NCBI GenBank assembly: GCA_959598545.1
Contig: CAUGFC010000005.1
Location: 1 to 35,642 of the forward strand
From: an uncultured Olsenella sp.
GTDB taxonomy: Bacteria; Actinomycetota; Coriobacteriia; Coriobacteriales; Atopobiaceae
Direction of reading: 5' to 3'
DNA: 35,642 nucleotides
Shown here: piece after piece, positions 18,047-27,050 of the stretch
How positions within the stretch are numbered: the stretch's first letter is position 1
Layout of the letters: every line of letters begins with the position of its first letter
Made by a program: the position numbers and the translations under genes
The notes under the pieces: generated by a model
Seen by the model: only the letters and a program-made list of their open reading frames with translations
What the model was told of the DNA's origin: nothing
Databases searched by the model: none

Positions 18047-20992
18047 ATGGCAGAGGGCAGCGCCGCCACGGTGGGCGAGCTCCTCCTGCCCGGCACGCCC
18101 GCCGACGTGCGTGAGCGCTACCTGAGTCTCGCCGAGCGCGCCCGGGGGCTCGACTTCGGGCCGCTCGAGGAGGACGTGGTGGTGCTTGACACGGAGACCA
18201 CGGGCCTCTCGTTCAAGGACTGCGAGCTCATCGAGATCTCCGCCGCGCGCCTCTGCGGGCGCGAGGTGGTCGGCCGCTTCCAGACGCTCGTCGACCCGGG
18301 GATGCCCATCCCCAAGGAGATCGAGCGTCTCACGGGCATACGCAGCGTGGACGTCGCCGGGGCTCCGGACGCCCGGGAGGCCGTGTCCGCACTCGCAGAC
18401 TTCGTCGCCGGCAGCCCCGTGCTCGCGCACAACGCGACCTTCGACCGCACGTTCGTCGAGGCGGTCCCGGGCGGCGCCCGGGTGAGCGACACCTGGATCG
18501 ACACCCTCGCGCTCTCGCGCATCGCCCTGCCACGGCTGTCGTCGCATCGCCTCGCGGACATGGCCGAGGCCTTCGGGTGCGCCTCCGTGACGCACCGCGC
18601 CGAGGACGACGTCGATGCGCTCTGCGGCATGTGGCGCATCCTGCTGACCGCCCTCTCGGACCTGCCGACCGGTCTTCTCGCCCGCCTGGCGTCGATGCAC
18701 CCCGAGGTGGCCTGGCCGTTCCGACCGGTGCTCTCGTACCTCTCCGGGGCCGCCGCGGCCGAGGTCGGCCCCGAGCCCTTCTCGCTGCGCGCGCACCGCG
18801 CCGACCTCGTGCGGGGCCTGGGGCGGGACGCCCGGGCGGACGCGGCCCAGCTCGACCGGCTGGAGGCTCCCACGACGGACGAGGTCGCGGCAGAGTTCGG
18901 GCGTGGGGGCGTGGTCTCGCGCATGTACGAGCGCGCCGAGCACCGGCCCGAGCAGGCGGCGATGGCGGCCGAGGTCACCGAGGCGCTCGCGACGTCGACC
19001 CACCGCGCCATAGAGGCGGGGACCGGCGTGGGCAAGTCCGTGGCGTACCTGCTGCCCGAGGTCATGTTCGCGCAGCGCAACCACGTGAGCGTGGGCGTGG
19101 CGACCAAGACGAACGCCCTGACCGACCAGCTCGTGAGCCACGAGCTCCCGGCGCTCGCCGAGGCGCTGCCCGGGGGCCTCACGTTCACGAGCCTGAAGGG
19201 CTACGATCACTACCCCTGCCTGCGGCGGCTCGACCGCGCGGCGACCGAGGAGCTCCCACTCGGGGCGGTCCCGCACGACGGCCGCTCCGACAACGCCGTG
19301 GGCTGCGACATGCTCACGGCCATAGCCGTGACCTACGCGTTCGCCTGCCAGTCGCCGGAGGGCGACCTCGACGCCCTGGGCATCCGCTGGCGCTACGTCC
19401 CGCGCGAGATGCTCACCACCACTTCGGGCGAGTGCCAGCGCGGGCGCTGCCCGTACTACCCCGGGACGTGTCTGCTCCACGGCGCCCGCCGCCGCGCCTC
19501 CTGCTCTGACGTGGTCGTGACGAACCACTCCCTGCTCCTGCGCGACGTGGATGCCGAGGGTCGCATCCTGCCCCCGATCCGCCACTGGGTGGTCGACGAG
19601 GCACACGCCTTCGAGGCCGAGGCCCGTCGCCAGTGGGCGGTCGAGGTGTCGGGGAGCGAGGCCAAGGCCGTGTTCGAGGCGCTCGGCGGCACGCGCTCCG
19701 GGGCCCTGCACGCCGCCCTGACGCAGGCGATGCCGCTCGAGGGCTCGACGCTGATGGTGGGGCTGCTCACCAAGGCGGCGGCCTCGGTGGCGCGCTCGTC
19801 GGTGGCCGTCGCCGACCTGTTCGAGGCCGTGCACGCCCTCGCGGGCGAGGTCCGGGGCGACGGGGGCTACGACACGCTGACGCTCTGGATCGACGCGCGC
19901 GTGCGCGAGGGGGCGGGGTGGGCCGCCGTGCGGGACGCCGCGTCCGTGGCGACCGATGCGCTGGACGAGTCCGTGCGCGCCCTCGTCGACGCGGAGGGGG
20001 CGCTGGAGCCGCAGGCCCCGCAGGCGGCGGGCGACCTTGCCGAGAGGACCCGCTACCTGCGCGACCTTCTCGCCGGCATACGGCTCGTCTGCGACGGCGC
20101 CGACGAGAGCTACGTCTACTCCGCACAGCTCTCAAAGTCCCGCAAGCGGATCGCCTCCGAGCGGCTGGTGGCCGAGAAGCTCGACGTGGGCGCGGAGATC
20201 GCGCGGCGCTGGCTGTCCGAGACGCAGAGCGTAGTCTTCACGTCGGCGACGATCGCCATCGGGGATGACTTCTCGCACTTCGACCGCGCCGTGGGTCTCG
20301 CCGAGCTGCCGGAGGGGTCGCATCGCGACGTGCGTCTGGACTCGAGCTTCGACTACGACGCGCACATGTCCGTGGTCGTGGCGCGCGACCTGCCCGCACC
20401 GAGCGAGCGGGGCTACCTCGAGGCCCTGGAGGACCTGCTCTTCGACGTCCACGTGGCCATGGGCGGCTCGGTGCTCACGCTGTTCACCAACAGGCGCGAG
20501 ATGGAGCGCGTCTACGAGGGGCTGCGCGAGCGGCTCGCGACCGAGGGGCTGGAGCTCGCCTGCCAGGAGCGCGGGTCCTCGCCGCGCCGCCTGCGCACGC
20601 GCTTCATGGCCGAGAAGACCCTCTCGCTCATGGCGCTCCGCTCGTTCTGGGAGGGCTTCGACGCGGCGGGGGACACCCTGCGCTGCGTGGTGATCCCCAA
20701 GCTGCCGTTCGCGAGCCCCACCGAGCCGCTCGTCCGCGAGCGCGACCTGCGCGAGGAGCGCGCCTGGTGGCGCTACTCGCTGCCCGAGGCCGTGATCTCG
20801 GTGAAGCAGGCCGCCGGTCGCCTGATCCGCAGCGCGTCGGACACCGGCGTGCTGGTGCTGGCGGACTCCCGCGTGGCCACCAAGCGCTACGGGAGCCTCT
20901 TCGTGAGGTCGCTGCCGTCGGGCAACGTCTCGCAGCTCGAGTCCGGCAACGTCGGGCGCTACCTGAGGATGTGGCGCGCGAGCCACGAGTAG
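18047..20992 (+). CDS. dinG: DEDDh exonuclease - DinG/XPD-type helicase fusion
   Basis: A 981-residue cytoplasmic protein. Residues about 44-200 form a DnaQ/epsilon-like 3'-5' exonuclease with LDTETTG (Asp48, Glu50), HNATFDRTF and HRAEDDVDA. Residues about 300-980 form an SF2 DinG helicase: Walker A GTGVGKS (Lys330), DEAH box (517-520), and a C-terminal SFWEGFD and QAAGRLIRS motif set. Cysteines 391, 463, 468 and 475 (spacing x4 and x6 in the last three) lie where XPD/DinG proteins bind a 4Fe-4S cluster, so the cluster is probably retained. The S. aureus exonuclease-DinG protein is reported to lack it. Likely roles are R-loop or damaged-DNA processing. The gene starts 3 bp after ddl. Confidence 0.93.
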   Translation: MAEGSAATVGELLLPGTPADVRERYLSLAERARGLDFGPLEEDVVVLDTETTGLSFKDCELIEISAARLCGREVVGRFQTLVDPGMPIPKEIERLTGIRSVDVAGAPDAREAVSALADFVAGSPVLAHNATFDRTFVEAVPGGARVSDTWIDTLALSRIALPRLSSHRLADMAEAFGCASVTHRAEDDVDALCGMWRILLTALSDLPTGLLARLASMHPEVAWPFRPVLSYLSGAAAAEVGPEPFSLRAHRADLVRGLGRDARADAAQLDRLEAPTTDEVAAEFGRGGVVSRMYERAEHRPEQAAMAAEVTEALATSTHRAIEAGTGVGKSVAYLLPEVMFAQRNHVSVGVATKTNALTDQLVSHELPALAEALPGGLTFTSLKGYDHYPCLRRLDRAATEELPLGAVPHDGRSDNAVGCDMLTAIAVTYAFACQSPEGDLDALGIRWRYVPREMLTTTSGECQRGRCPYYPGTCLLHGARRRASCSDVVVTNHSLLLRDVDAEGRILPPIRHWVVDEAHAFEAEARRQWAVEVSGSEAKAVFEALGGTRSGALHAALTQAMPLEGSTLMVGLLTKAAASVARSSVAVADLFEAVHALAGEVRGDGGYDTLTLWIDARVREGAGWAAVRDAASVATDALDESVRALVDAEGALEPQAPQAAGDLAERTRYLRDLLAGIRLVCDGADESYVYSAQLSKSRKRIASERLVAEKLDVGAEIARRWLSETQSVVFTSATIAIGDDFSHFDRAVGLAELPEGSHRDVRLDSSFDYDAHMSVVVARDLPAPSERGYLEALEDLLFDVHVAMGGSVLTLFTNRREMERVYEGLRERLATEGLELACQERGSSPRRLRTRFMAEKTLSLMALRSFWEGFDAAGDTLRCVVIPKLPFASPTEPLVRERDLREERAWWRYSLPEAVISVKQAAGRLIRSASDTGVLVLADSRVATKRYGSLFVRSLPSGNVSQLESGNVGRYLRMWRASHE

Positions 20993-21025
20993 CGACCCGG
21001 CGCGCGGCGAGAAGGGCGGGCACCG

Positions 21026-21949
21026 CTAGGAGAGCTGCTCGCGCGCGTACTTTTCGACCAGGGCCTCGAGCGAGGGGTCGTCGCAGCGCGCGGTGCCGCC
21101 GCAGGCCGCCAGCATCCTCACGAGCCACTCCCCGCCGTAGTAGGGCGTCTCGGCGACCACGGGGCGCGCGCCCGGGGCGCTCGTCACCCGAAGGTCGTGC
21201 CAGGGCAGCAGGGTGAGGTAGCGGGGGTCCGAGAACGACAGCGTGACCGTGCGCGGCTCCTCGGACGGGGCAGCGGCGGGCGGCTCGACGCGCTCGGCGA
21301 GCTCCGCGTCCGCCATCCGATCGACGCGGAAGGTCCTCGCGTCGTCGCGGTCGAGGTCGAAGGCGTCGAGGTACCAGGACCCGTCCTCGCTTCGAAGGCC
21401 GGTCACGAGCACGCGCCGCCTCTCGGCCGGCGCATCGGCGGCCTTCCGGTACGAGAAGCGCAGGGCCCTTCTCGCCGCGCGCGCCCGGGCGCAGGCCTCG
21501 AGCGCGTCGGCGACGCCGTCCCCTCCGCCCTCGCCGGCCATGAGGCGCCGCACCAGGCCCTCGTCCACGGGCTCGGCGGAGAGCGACGACTCGAGCCGGG
21601 CTCGGAGCGGGTCATCCTCCGGGACGCCCAGCCGCTCGAGCGCCGCCGCGAGGGCGAGCGTCTCGTCGCGGGTGAGGCGCAGGCGCCTGCCGCGCACCCC
21701 GCCGGAGTCGACGAGGGTGAGCGCGCCCCCCTCGTCGGCGAGGGGCAGGCCCGTCCCGCCCACGAGCGTCGAGGAGAGGACGAGCCCCACGAGCTTCTCG
21801 GCGTGCTCCGCGTCCGTGCCCAGCCGCTCGGCGACCGCGTCCGCGCTCAGGGCGTCGCCGGCCTCCGAGAGGCTGGCGACAAGCGCGACGAGCTCGCGGG
21901 CCTCGTCGAGCGCTCCGGGGCGGCCGGCGCCCTCACGTCTAGCTGCCAT
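21026..21949 (-). CDS. WYL-domain transcriptional regulator (PafC-like)
   Basis: A 307-residue soluble protein, second gene of a leftward pair. The N-terminal part (about 15-100) is winged-helix-like (ALSADAVAERLGTDAEHAEKLVGLVL). A WYL domain follows at about 155-225 (RALRFSYRK... RTFRVDRM), with a C-terminal extension ending LVEKYAREQLS. WYL domains bind nucleic-acid or nucleotide ligands and control regulators. PafB/PafC of mycobacteria activate a LexA-independent DNA-damage response. The ATG overlaps the upstream gene's stop by 11 bp. The PafC assignment rests on pairing and domain order, and target genes are unknown. Confidence 0.82.
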   Translation of the reverse strand: MAARREGAGRPGALDEARELVALVASLSEAGDALSADAVAERLGTDAEHAEKLVGLVLSSTLVGGTGLPLADEGGALTLVDSGGVRGRRLRLTRDETLALAAALERLGVPEDDPLRARLESSLSAEPVDEGLVRRLMAGEGGGDGVADALEACARARAARRALRFSYRKAADAPAERRRVLVTGLRSEDGSWYLDAFDLDRDDARTFRVDRMADAELAERVEPPAAAPSEEPRTVTLSFSDPRYLTLLPWHDLRVTSAPGARPVVAETPYYGGEWLVRMLAACGGTARCDDPSLEALVEKYAREQLS

Positions 21950-22907
21950 CTCGCATCGCCCCCTCCAGGACGCGCCTCCACGCGTCCACGAGCCCCTCGG
22001 GTCCGACCGGACGGACCCCCATGGCCACAGCCCAGCTCGCCGCGGCCTCCATGTCGCTTCCCGGGGCGAGAAGGACCAGGTCCTCGCCGCGCCGCTCGAG
22101 GCTGCCCTGGCGGCCGACCGCGCGCCGCACGTCCTCCTCGCGCCCGGCCTCGACGCGGAAGACGGCTTCGAAGGTAGTTGGCCCCAGCTGGAAGGGGAGG
22201 CGCCGCCAGTCGTCGACGGAGAAGTCGGCGGGCAGCTCGAAGGAGGTGCCGGGCTCCTCGCGCACGCGCCGGAACCGGTCGACGCGGTAGGTGCGGACGT
22301 GGTCCGCCACGTCGCCGCCGCTCTCGTCGAGAAGACCCGCCACGAGGTAGAGCGCGCCGCGGAGGCCGAAGAAGGCGTAGGGGGCGATGAGGCGCTCCGA
22401 CTCGTGTCCGCCCGCGTCCACGTAGGTGACGCGGGCGGCGCGGCGTCCCGTCAGGCAGCCGCGCAGGGTCGCGACCTCCCGCCGCACGCCCGCCCCCGCC
22501 ACGTCGCCGACCGCCAGGGTCTCCGCGAAGGCCCGCGCGACCTTGGCCAGCGCCAGACGCAGCTCCCGCGCCGGCGGGAAGGAGGGGTCCTGCGCGAGGG
22601 GGCGGCAGGCGAGCTCGAGCGCGGCGGCGTCCGCCGGCGCGAGCTCGGCGCCCTGCGCGAACGAGCGCTCGACGTCCGCCTCCCAGAGGGCCTCGCCGCC
22701 GCGCTGCCGCCGCTCGACGAGCGAGATCCCGCAGGCCTCGAGCATGGCGCGGTCGCGCGAGAAGGCCTTGCGGAAGGCGTCCTCCCGCAGGTCGGGGTAG
22801 TGGGCGCGGGCGATCGCCGAGGTGGGGAGCGGCGAGCGCGCGTTCATGAAGTCGAGTGCGAGCGAGCAGATCCTCCTCGCCCGCTCGTCGTCGTGCGTGA
22901 GCCTCAC
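21939..22907 (-). CDS. WYL-domain transcriptional regulator (PafB-like)
   Basis: A 322-residue protein, first of the WYL pair. The GTG at 22907 is chosen because GGAGG lies just upstream; the longer form from 23057 would cross the promoter region of the next gene. A winged helix occupies about 5-75 (RARRICSLALDFMNA...). The WYL domain is at about 155-215 (RAARVTYVDAGG... FFGLRGALYLVAG... RTYRVDRF), followed by a C-terminal domain used in oligomerisation or ligand binding in this family. It is convergent with dinG and divergent from the M28-like gene. Confidence 0.84.
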   Translation of the reverse strand: MRLTHDDERARRICSLALDFMNARSPLPTSAIARAHYPDLREDAFRKAFSRDRAMLEACGISLVERRQRGGEALWEADVERSFAQGAELAPADAAALELACRPLAQDPSFPPARELRLALAKVARAFAETLAVGDVAGAGVRREVATLRGCLTGRRAARVTYVDAGGHESERLIAPYAFFGLRGALYLVAGLLDESGGDVADHVRTYRVDRFRRVREEPGTSFELPADFSVDDWRRLPFQLGPTTFEAVFRVEAGREEDVRRAVGRQGSLERRGEDLVLLAPGSDMEAAASWAVAMGVRPVGPEGLVDAWRRVLEGAMRDGS

Positions 22908-22981
22908 GAAACCTCCTACCCGCCAGACGTTCCCGTTCATTGAGCCTTTGCTGTCTTTCCTGCGTAACGCGAGGACAAGAC

Positions 22982-23003
22982 GTATACTCTTTTGATTGTA
23001 TGC
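22982..23003. promoter_or_regulatory. Inverted-repeat motif upstream of the M28-like gene
   Basis: GTATACTCTTTTGATTGTATGC carries the 12-mer ATACTCTTTTGA (22984-22995) bounded by GTATA and TATGC. A close copy in reverse orientation lies at 27258-27278. TATACT could also serve as a -10, but no good -35 is seen. Function is unknown. Confidence 0.35.
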
Positions 23004-23049
23004 AGGCCTCGCGGCGATGTTCGCGGAACTTGTCAGAAGGATGCTTCGC

Positions 23050-25140
23050 ATGGCCATGACGCACGACTATCTTGACTTCCTGAACAGCAGGATCGACATC
23101 TCCCCCGCAAACAGCCAGGAGGAGCTCCAGGCCGCCGAGGTCATCTCCGACCTCATGGCCCAGCACGACGTCGAGGTGAGCACGGAGGAGTTCGATGAGC
23201 CCGTGGTCTCCGGCCTCACGCCGGCGATTCTCGCCATCGCGTCGCTCGTCGGCATCGTGCTCGTGGGGGTGGGCGTCCTCCCGCTCACGCTGATCGGGTT
23301 CCTCCTCGCCGTCGCCCCGGCGGCCGTCTCCGTCGCCCGCCTCTTCGGGCACCGCTTCTCGATCTCCTTCGGCCCGCGCGCCCAGAGCCAGAACGTCGTG
23401 GCCGTCCATCGCGCCACGGGCCCGCTCGTGACCAAGGGGAGCAGGACCATCGTCGTGGTTGCCCACTACGACTCCCCGCACGAGAACCCCCTCTACACGT
23501 CGCCCGTCGCCCCGTACCTCACGCTCGCGAGCCGCCTCACGGTCCCGTGCGCGCTGGGCGTGGCGGTCTGCGCCTTCATCCAGATCCTCGGCTTCCTGCC
23601 GGGCGCGTTCCGCGTCCTCTTCTGGGTCGTGGGCATCCTCGCCGCGGTCCCCGCGGCCGTGCTCGCCGCAGGCTCGATCGCGGAGCGCATGGCCCCCTGC
23701 ACCGAGGGCGCCAACGACAACAAGTCCGGCGTGGCCGCCCTTCTCGGCATCCTCGAGAACGTGCGCCCGAGCGGCGCCGAGCCCCGTGCGCGCGAGATCG
23801 CGAAGCCCGAGCAGTCGGAAGCTGACGAGGACGAGGCGCCGTCCGAGGCGGACGACGCCGCGCCCGCAGCCGCCCCTGCTGCCGAGCCGGTGCTGGGCAC
23901 CCGCCACGGCGAGGAGGTGCTCCGCTCGCTCGGCATCCTGCCCGAGAGCTGCGAGATCGAGTACGTCGTCCCCGTCGCCCCGGAGCCGGCCGCGCCCGAG
24001 CCCGCCGCCACGATGGCGTTCGACGTGGCCGCCGACGCGGAGACCACGCGCGAGGACCTGATGTCGACCGGCCGCTTCTCGGTCATGGACGAGGGCGGCG
24101 AGGGCGTCGGCCCCAAGGACTCCTCCGGCCTCTCCGAGCTGGTCGAGGACTTCGATCCCGACGCCACGCGCCCCACCGCGCCCGTCGAGCGCCCCGACGT
24201 CCCGAGCGACCCCGAGTGGGGCAAGACCAGCTATCGCCCGCGGCTCTCGAGCGTCGCGCGCCGCGCCTCGCTCTTTGACCTCCCCGACCCGTCCGAGAAC
24301 GAGGCCGACCCCTTTGCTACCGACCCCCAGGCCACGCGCGTCCAGGCCCCCGGGGAGGCCGCGCACGACGCGGCGGCCGAGCCGGCCGAGGCGCCCGTCC
24401 CCGCCGCTCCCGTCGACACGATCACGCCCGAGGACGTCGCCCGCGCGGGCGAGAAGCCCAAGCGCGGCCTCCGCTCCCTCCTCGGAAAGCTCCGCGGCAG
24501 GGCGTCCTCCGACGCCGAGGCCGAGACGGACGACGACGTCCCCGAGGACGACGGCACCTGGCGCGGCGGCGCCGCCCCGCGCGCCGGCCTGCGCCTCGTC
24601 GAGGACGACGAGCCCGTCGCCGACGAGCAGCCCGCCGAGAACGAGCCGAGCGAGGAGGAGCTGCGCGACGCCGTCCTCACCCTCGGCGACGACGAGCTCC
24701 TCGCGCATGACATCTGGTTCGTCGCCCTGGGCGGCTCCTCCCTCGGCAACGCCGGCATGCGCGCGTTCCTCGCGCGCCACCGCTCCGACATCAGGGGATG
24801 CTTCGTGGTCAACCTTTCCTGCGTGGGCGCCGGCCACCTCACTGTCCTCAAGACCGAGGGGCTCGAGGAGACCCGCCGCGCCGACCGCAGGATGGTCCGC
24901 CTCCTCTCCGGCGTCGCCTCCGACCTCCACGTGGAGCTCGCCCAGGAGCCCCACGACTGGGAGGACACGGACGCCACGCCCGCCATGCGCTCCTCGCTGC
25001 GCTCCGTGACGCTCATGGGCCTCGGCCCCAACGGGCTGCCTGCGCTCTCGCGCACCGCGGACGACGTCGAGGACAACGTCAACGGCGACAAGGCCGCCCA
25101 GGTCGCGGCGCTCGTCACGGAGATGATCCGCCGCTCGTAG
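23050..25140 (+). CDS. Membrane-anchored M28-peptidase-like protein with disordered insert (probable pseudoenzyme)
   Basis: This 696-residue protein begins at the ATG at 23050, 9 bp after AGAAGG; earlier in-frame starts lack a site. An N-terminal M28-like segment comes first, then two membrane segments (about 55-97), then a metal-type motif VAHYDSP (His139, Asp141). Two more membrane segments (about 165-210) are followed by GANDNKSGV (Asp223). An acidic Ala/Pro/Glu-rich, probably disordered stretch runs from about 240 to 545. The peptidase fold resumes with FVALGGSSLGNAGMRAFL (about 557-574). Canonical M28 enzymes have GxEExGxxGS there, so both catalytic/metal glutamates are replaced by Ser563-Ser564. 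The later Asp and His ligands also look lost (NLSCVG, LSRTADD). The family call is moderate, and activity is unlikely. Confidence 0.75.
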   Translation: MAMTHDYLDFLNSRIDISPANSQEELQAAEVISDLMAQHDVEVSTEEFDEPVVSGLTPAILAIASLVGIVLVGVGVLPLTLIGFLLAVAPAAVSVARLFGHRFSISFGPRAQSQNVVAVHRATGPLVTKGSRTIVVVAHYDSPHENPLYTSPVAPYLTLASRLTVPCALGVAVCAFIQILGFLPGAFRVLFWVVGILAAVPAAVLAAGSIAERMAPCTEGANDNKSGVAALLGILENVRPSGAEPRAREIAKPEQSEADEDEAPSEADDAAPAAAPAAEPVLGTRHGEEVLRSLGILPESCEIEYVVPVAPEPAAPEPAATMAFDVAADAETTREDLMSTGRFSVMDEGGEGVGPKDSSGLSELVEDFDPDATRPTAPVERPDVPSDPEWGKTSYRPRLSSVARRASLFDLPDPSENEADPFATDPQATRVQAPGEAAHDAAAEPAEAPVPAAPVDTITPEDVARAGEKPKRGLRSLLGKLRGRASSDAEAETDDDVPEDDGTWRGGAAPRAGLRLVEDDEPVADEQPAENEPSEEELRDAVLTLGDDELLAHDIWFVALGGSSLGNAGMRAFLARHRSDIRGCFVVNLSCVGAGHLTVLKTEGLEETRRADRRMVRLLSGVASDLHVELAQEPHDWEDTDATPAMRSSLRSVTLMGLGPNGLPALSRTADDVEDNVNGDKAAQVAALVTEMIRRS

Positions 25141-25546
25141 CGCCCCTAGGAAACGGCCGCGCGCCAAGGTCGTCGCGCCCGGCCGGCGTGTCCCACGGCG
25201 GGATTGCTCCGGCAGTGGGGCAGGTCGCCTCCCCTCGGGGAGGAGCGTGGGGATCTCGTTCTTCTCGCCGTGCGCGCCGTTGCGCCGAACACCCTCTCTG
25301 ACATCGGGCCTCCTGTCCTCTCGGGGATGGGAGGCCTCACGTTACGCGGCGCGGCTTCCCCCAATGTGACGCTCGCTTGCCGCCCGCTGTCACGAGGCTG
25401 CCCCGGCGTCCCGTGCGGGCGCGTCGCCGCCGGTAGGGGGCCCGGTCGGAAATCGACGTCGGACCACCCGCCCGCCGTCGGGGCCGCCCGCCGCCACGGA
25501 CTCTCCACGTCACCCCGCCGCCCGCCGCGTGTGCTTTCAGCGCGCC
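25141..25546. other. Non-coding gap before tRNA-Gly
   Basis: About 400 bp without a convincing gene. It holds hairpins at 25228-25243 (CCTCCC, loop CTCG, GGGAGG) and 25307-25336 (GGCCTCC/GGAGGCC). The first could help end the preceding transcript. In-frame readings here give Arg/Pro/Gly-rich low-complexity text typical of non-coding high-G+C DNA. I did not find the conserved cores of SRP RNA, tmRNA or RNase P RNA. Confidence 0.5.
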
Positions 25547-25576
25547 TTGCCCGCCGGCGTCGCGGCAGGGTATACT
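25547..25576 (+). promoter_or_regulatory. tRNA-Gly promoter
   Basis: TTGCCC (25547-25552), an 18-bp spacer and TATACT (25571-25576) lie about 30 bp before the mature tRNA 5' end, as expected for a stable-RNA promoter. Confidence 0.65.
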
Positions 25577-25608
25577 TCTCCATGCGCCGGAGCGTCTGGC
25601 GTGTGATC

Positions 25609-25683
25609 GCGGGCATCGCCAAGTGGTAAGGCATCAGCTTCCCAAGCTGACATTCGCGGGTTCGAGTCCCGTTGCCCGCTCCA
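25609..25683 (+). tRNA. tRNA-Gly (anticodon CCC)
   Basis: A full cloverleaf can be drawn. The acceptor stem is GCGGGCA with TGCCCGC, the anticodon stem TCAGC/GCTGA encloses loop TTCCCAA (anticodon CCC, reading GGG), and the T arm is CGGGTTCGAGTCCCG. The 3' CCA is encoded. An intrinsic terminator follows. Confidence 0.96.
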
Positions 25684-25692
25684 GAACAGCCG

Positions 25693-25717
25693 GGGCCCCA
25701 CGCCGGGGCCCTTTTTT
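25693..25717 (+). terminator. Intrinsic terminator after tRNA-Gly
   Basis: A GGGCCCC/GGGGCCC stem (25693-25699 with 25705-25711), 5-nt loop ACGCC and a run of six T make a textbook terminator. It lies before the aminopeptidase ribosome site. Confidence 0.9.
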
Positions 25718-25755
25718 GTTGCCGCCGCCCGCTTGCGGGCCGAGGAAGGAAGACC

Positions 25756-27036
25756 ATGGCAGACATCCCCATGACCGACGAGGAGTGCCGCATCGCCACG
25801 GAGCGGCTCTCCGAGCAGCTCGACCTCTACGCCGCCCTGCTCGTCCGCAAGGGCGTGGCCCTGCAGCGCGGCCAGGAGCTCGTGCTCGAGGCGCCCGTCG
25901 AGCGCGCCGACTTCGCCCGTCGCGTGGTGCGCGCCGCGTACCGCAACGGCGCCGCGCACGTGACCGTGATCTGGGCAGACGACGAGGTCACGCGCCTGAC
26001 CTACGAGAACTGCCCGCTCGAGGCCTTCGAGCACACCCCGTCCTGGAAGGTCGAGCAGCTCAACTCGCTCGCCGAGGCCGGGGCGGCGTTCCTGTTCCTG
26101 GAGGGCCAGGACCCCTCCATCCTGCGCGGCATCGACCCCGCCAAGCCGGCGGCCGCGTCGCGCGCCCGCAACACCGAGTGCCGCTCGTTCCGCGACGGCA
26201 TGGACTTCGGCCGCAACGCCTGGTGCATTGCCGGCGTGCCGGTCCAGGCGTGGGCGAGCGAGGTGTTCCCCGAGCTCTCCCCGGCCGAGGCGCTCTACCG
26301 TCTGTGGCTCCTCATTCTCGAGGTCTCCCGCGCGGACGGCGAGGACCCGGAGAGCGCCTGGGAGACGCACAACGCCTCCTTCGAGAAGACCAAGCGCTTC
26401 CTCAACGAGCACCGCTTCGACGCTCTGCGCTACGAGGCCTCCAACGGCACCGACCTCACCGTCGGCCTGACCGAGGGCCACATCTGGGACGGCGGCGCGG
26501 GGCGCACGCAGGACGGCGTGACCTTCTTCCCCAACATCCCCACCGAGGAGGTCTTCACCTCCCCGGACCGCCTGCGCGCCGACGGCGTGGTGCGCTCGGC
26601 GCTGCCGCTCGTCCACGCCGGCCAGGTCGTGCGCGACTTCTGGCTGCGCTTCGAGGGCGGCGAGGTGGTGGACTTCGGCGCAGAGCAGGGGCGCGAGGTC
26701 CTGCGCCACATTATCGAGACGGACGAGGGGTCGCGCCGCCTCGGCGAGTGCGCGCTCGTTTCCAAGAACACGCCCATCCGCCAGAGCGACACCCTCTTCT
26801 ACGACACCCTCTACGACGAGAACGCGAGCTGCCACCTTGCGCTGGGCATGGGATTTCCCGAGTGCGTCGCCGGCGGCGTGAAGATGGACAAGGAGACGCT
26901 GCTCGCGCACGGCGTCAACCAGAGCGCTGCGCACGTCGACTTCATGATCGGCACCGACGACATGACCATCACCGGCATCTGCGCCGACGGAACCGAGGTC
27001 CCCGTGTTCGTGAACGGGCAGTGGGCCTGGGAGTAG
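25756..27036 (+). CDS. Aminopeptidase, M29 family (AmpS/PepS type)
   Basis: A 426-residue cytosolic metallo-aminopeptidase that removes N-terminal residues from peptides. M29 ligands are visible: Glu264/Glu265 in NIPTEEVFTSP, His360 in LYDENASCHLALG, and His393-x-Asp395 in AAHVDFMIG. Family text such as NGTDLTVGL and DFWLRFEGGEVVDF is present. The ATG at 25756 follows GAGGAAGGA; earlier in-frame starts lie in the tRNA or terminator. Its stop is 14 bp before tRNA-Lys. Confidence 0.94.
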   Translation: MADIPMTDEECRIATERLSEQLDLYAALLVRKGVALQRGQELVLEAPVERADFARRVVRAAYRNGAAHVTVIWADDEVTRLTYENCPLEAFEHTPSWKVEQLNSLAEAGAAFLFLEGQDPSILRGIDPAKPAAASRARNTECRSFRDGMDFGRNAWCIAGVPVQAWASEVFPELSPAEALYRLWLLILEVSRADGEDPESAWETHNASFEKTKRFLNEHRFDALRYEASNGTDLTVGLTEGHIWDGGAGRTQDGVTFFPNIPTEEVFTSPDRLRADGVVRSALPLVHAGQVVRDFWLRFEGGEVVDFGAEQGREVLRHIIETDEGSRRLGECALVSKNTPIRQSDTLFYDTLYDENASCHLALGMGFPECVAGGVKMDKETLLAHGVNQSAAHVDFMIGTDDMTITGICADGTEVPVFVNGQWAWE

Positions 27037-27050
27037 TAAAATCGACCCGC

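Noticed and set aside
25204..25629. 141-codon ORF in the gap before tRNA-Gly
   Set aside because: It has Arg/Pro/Gly-rich low-complexity content and reads into the tRNA gene; no ribosome site was seen.
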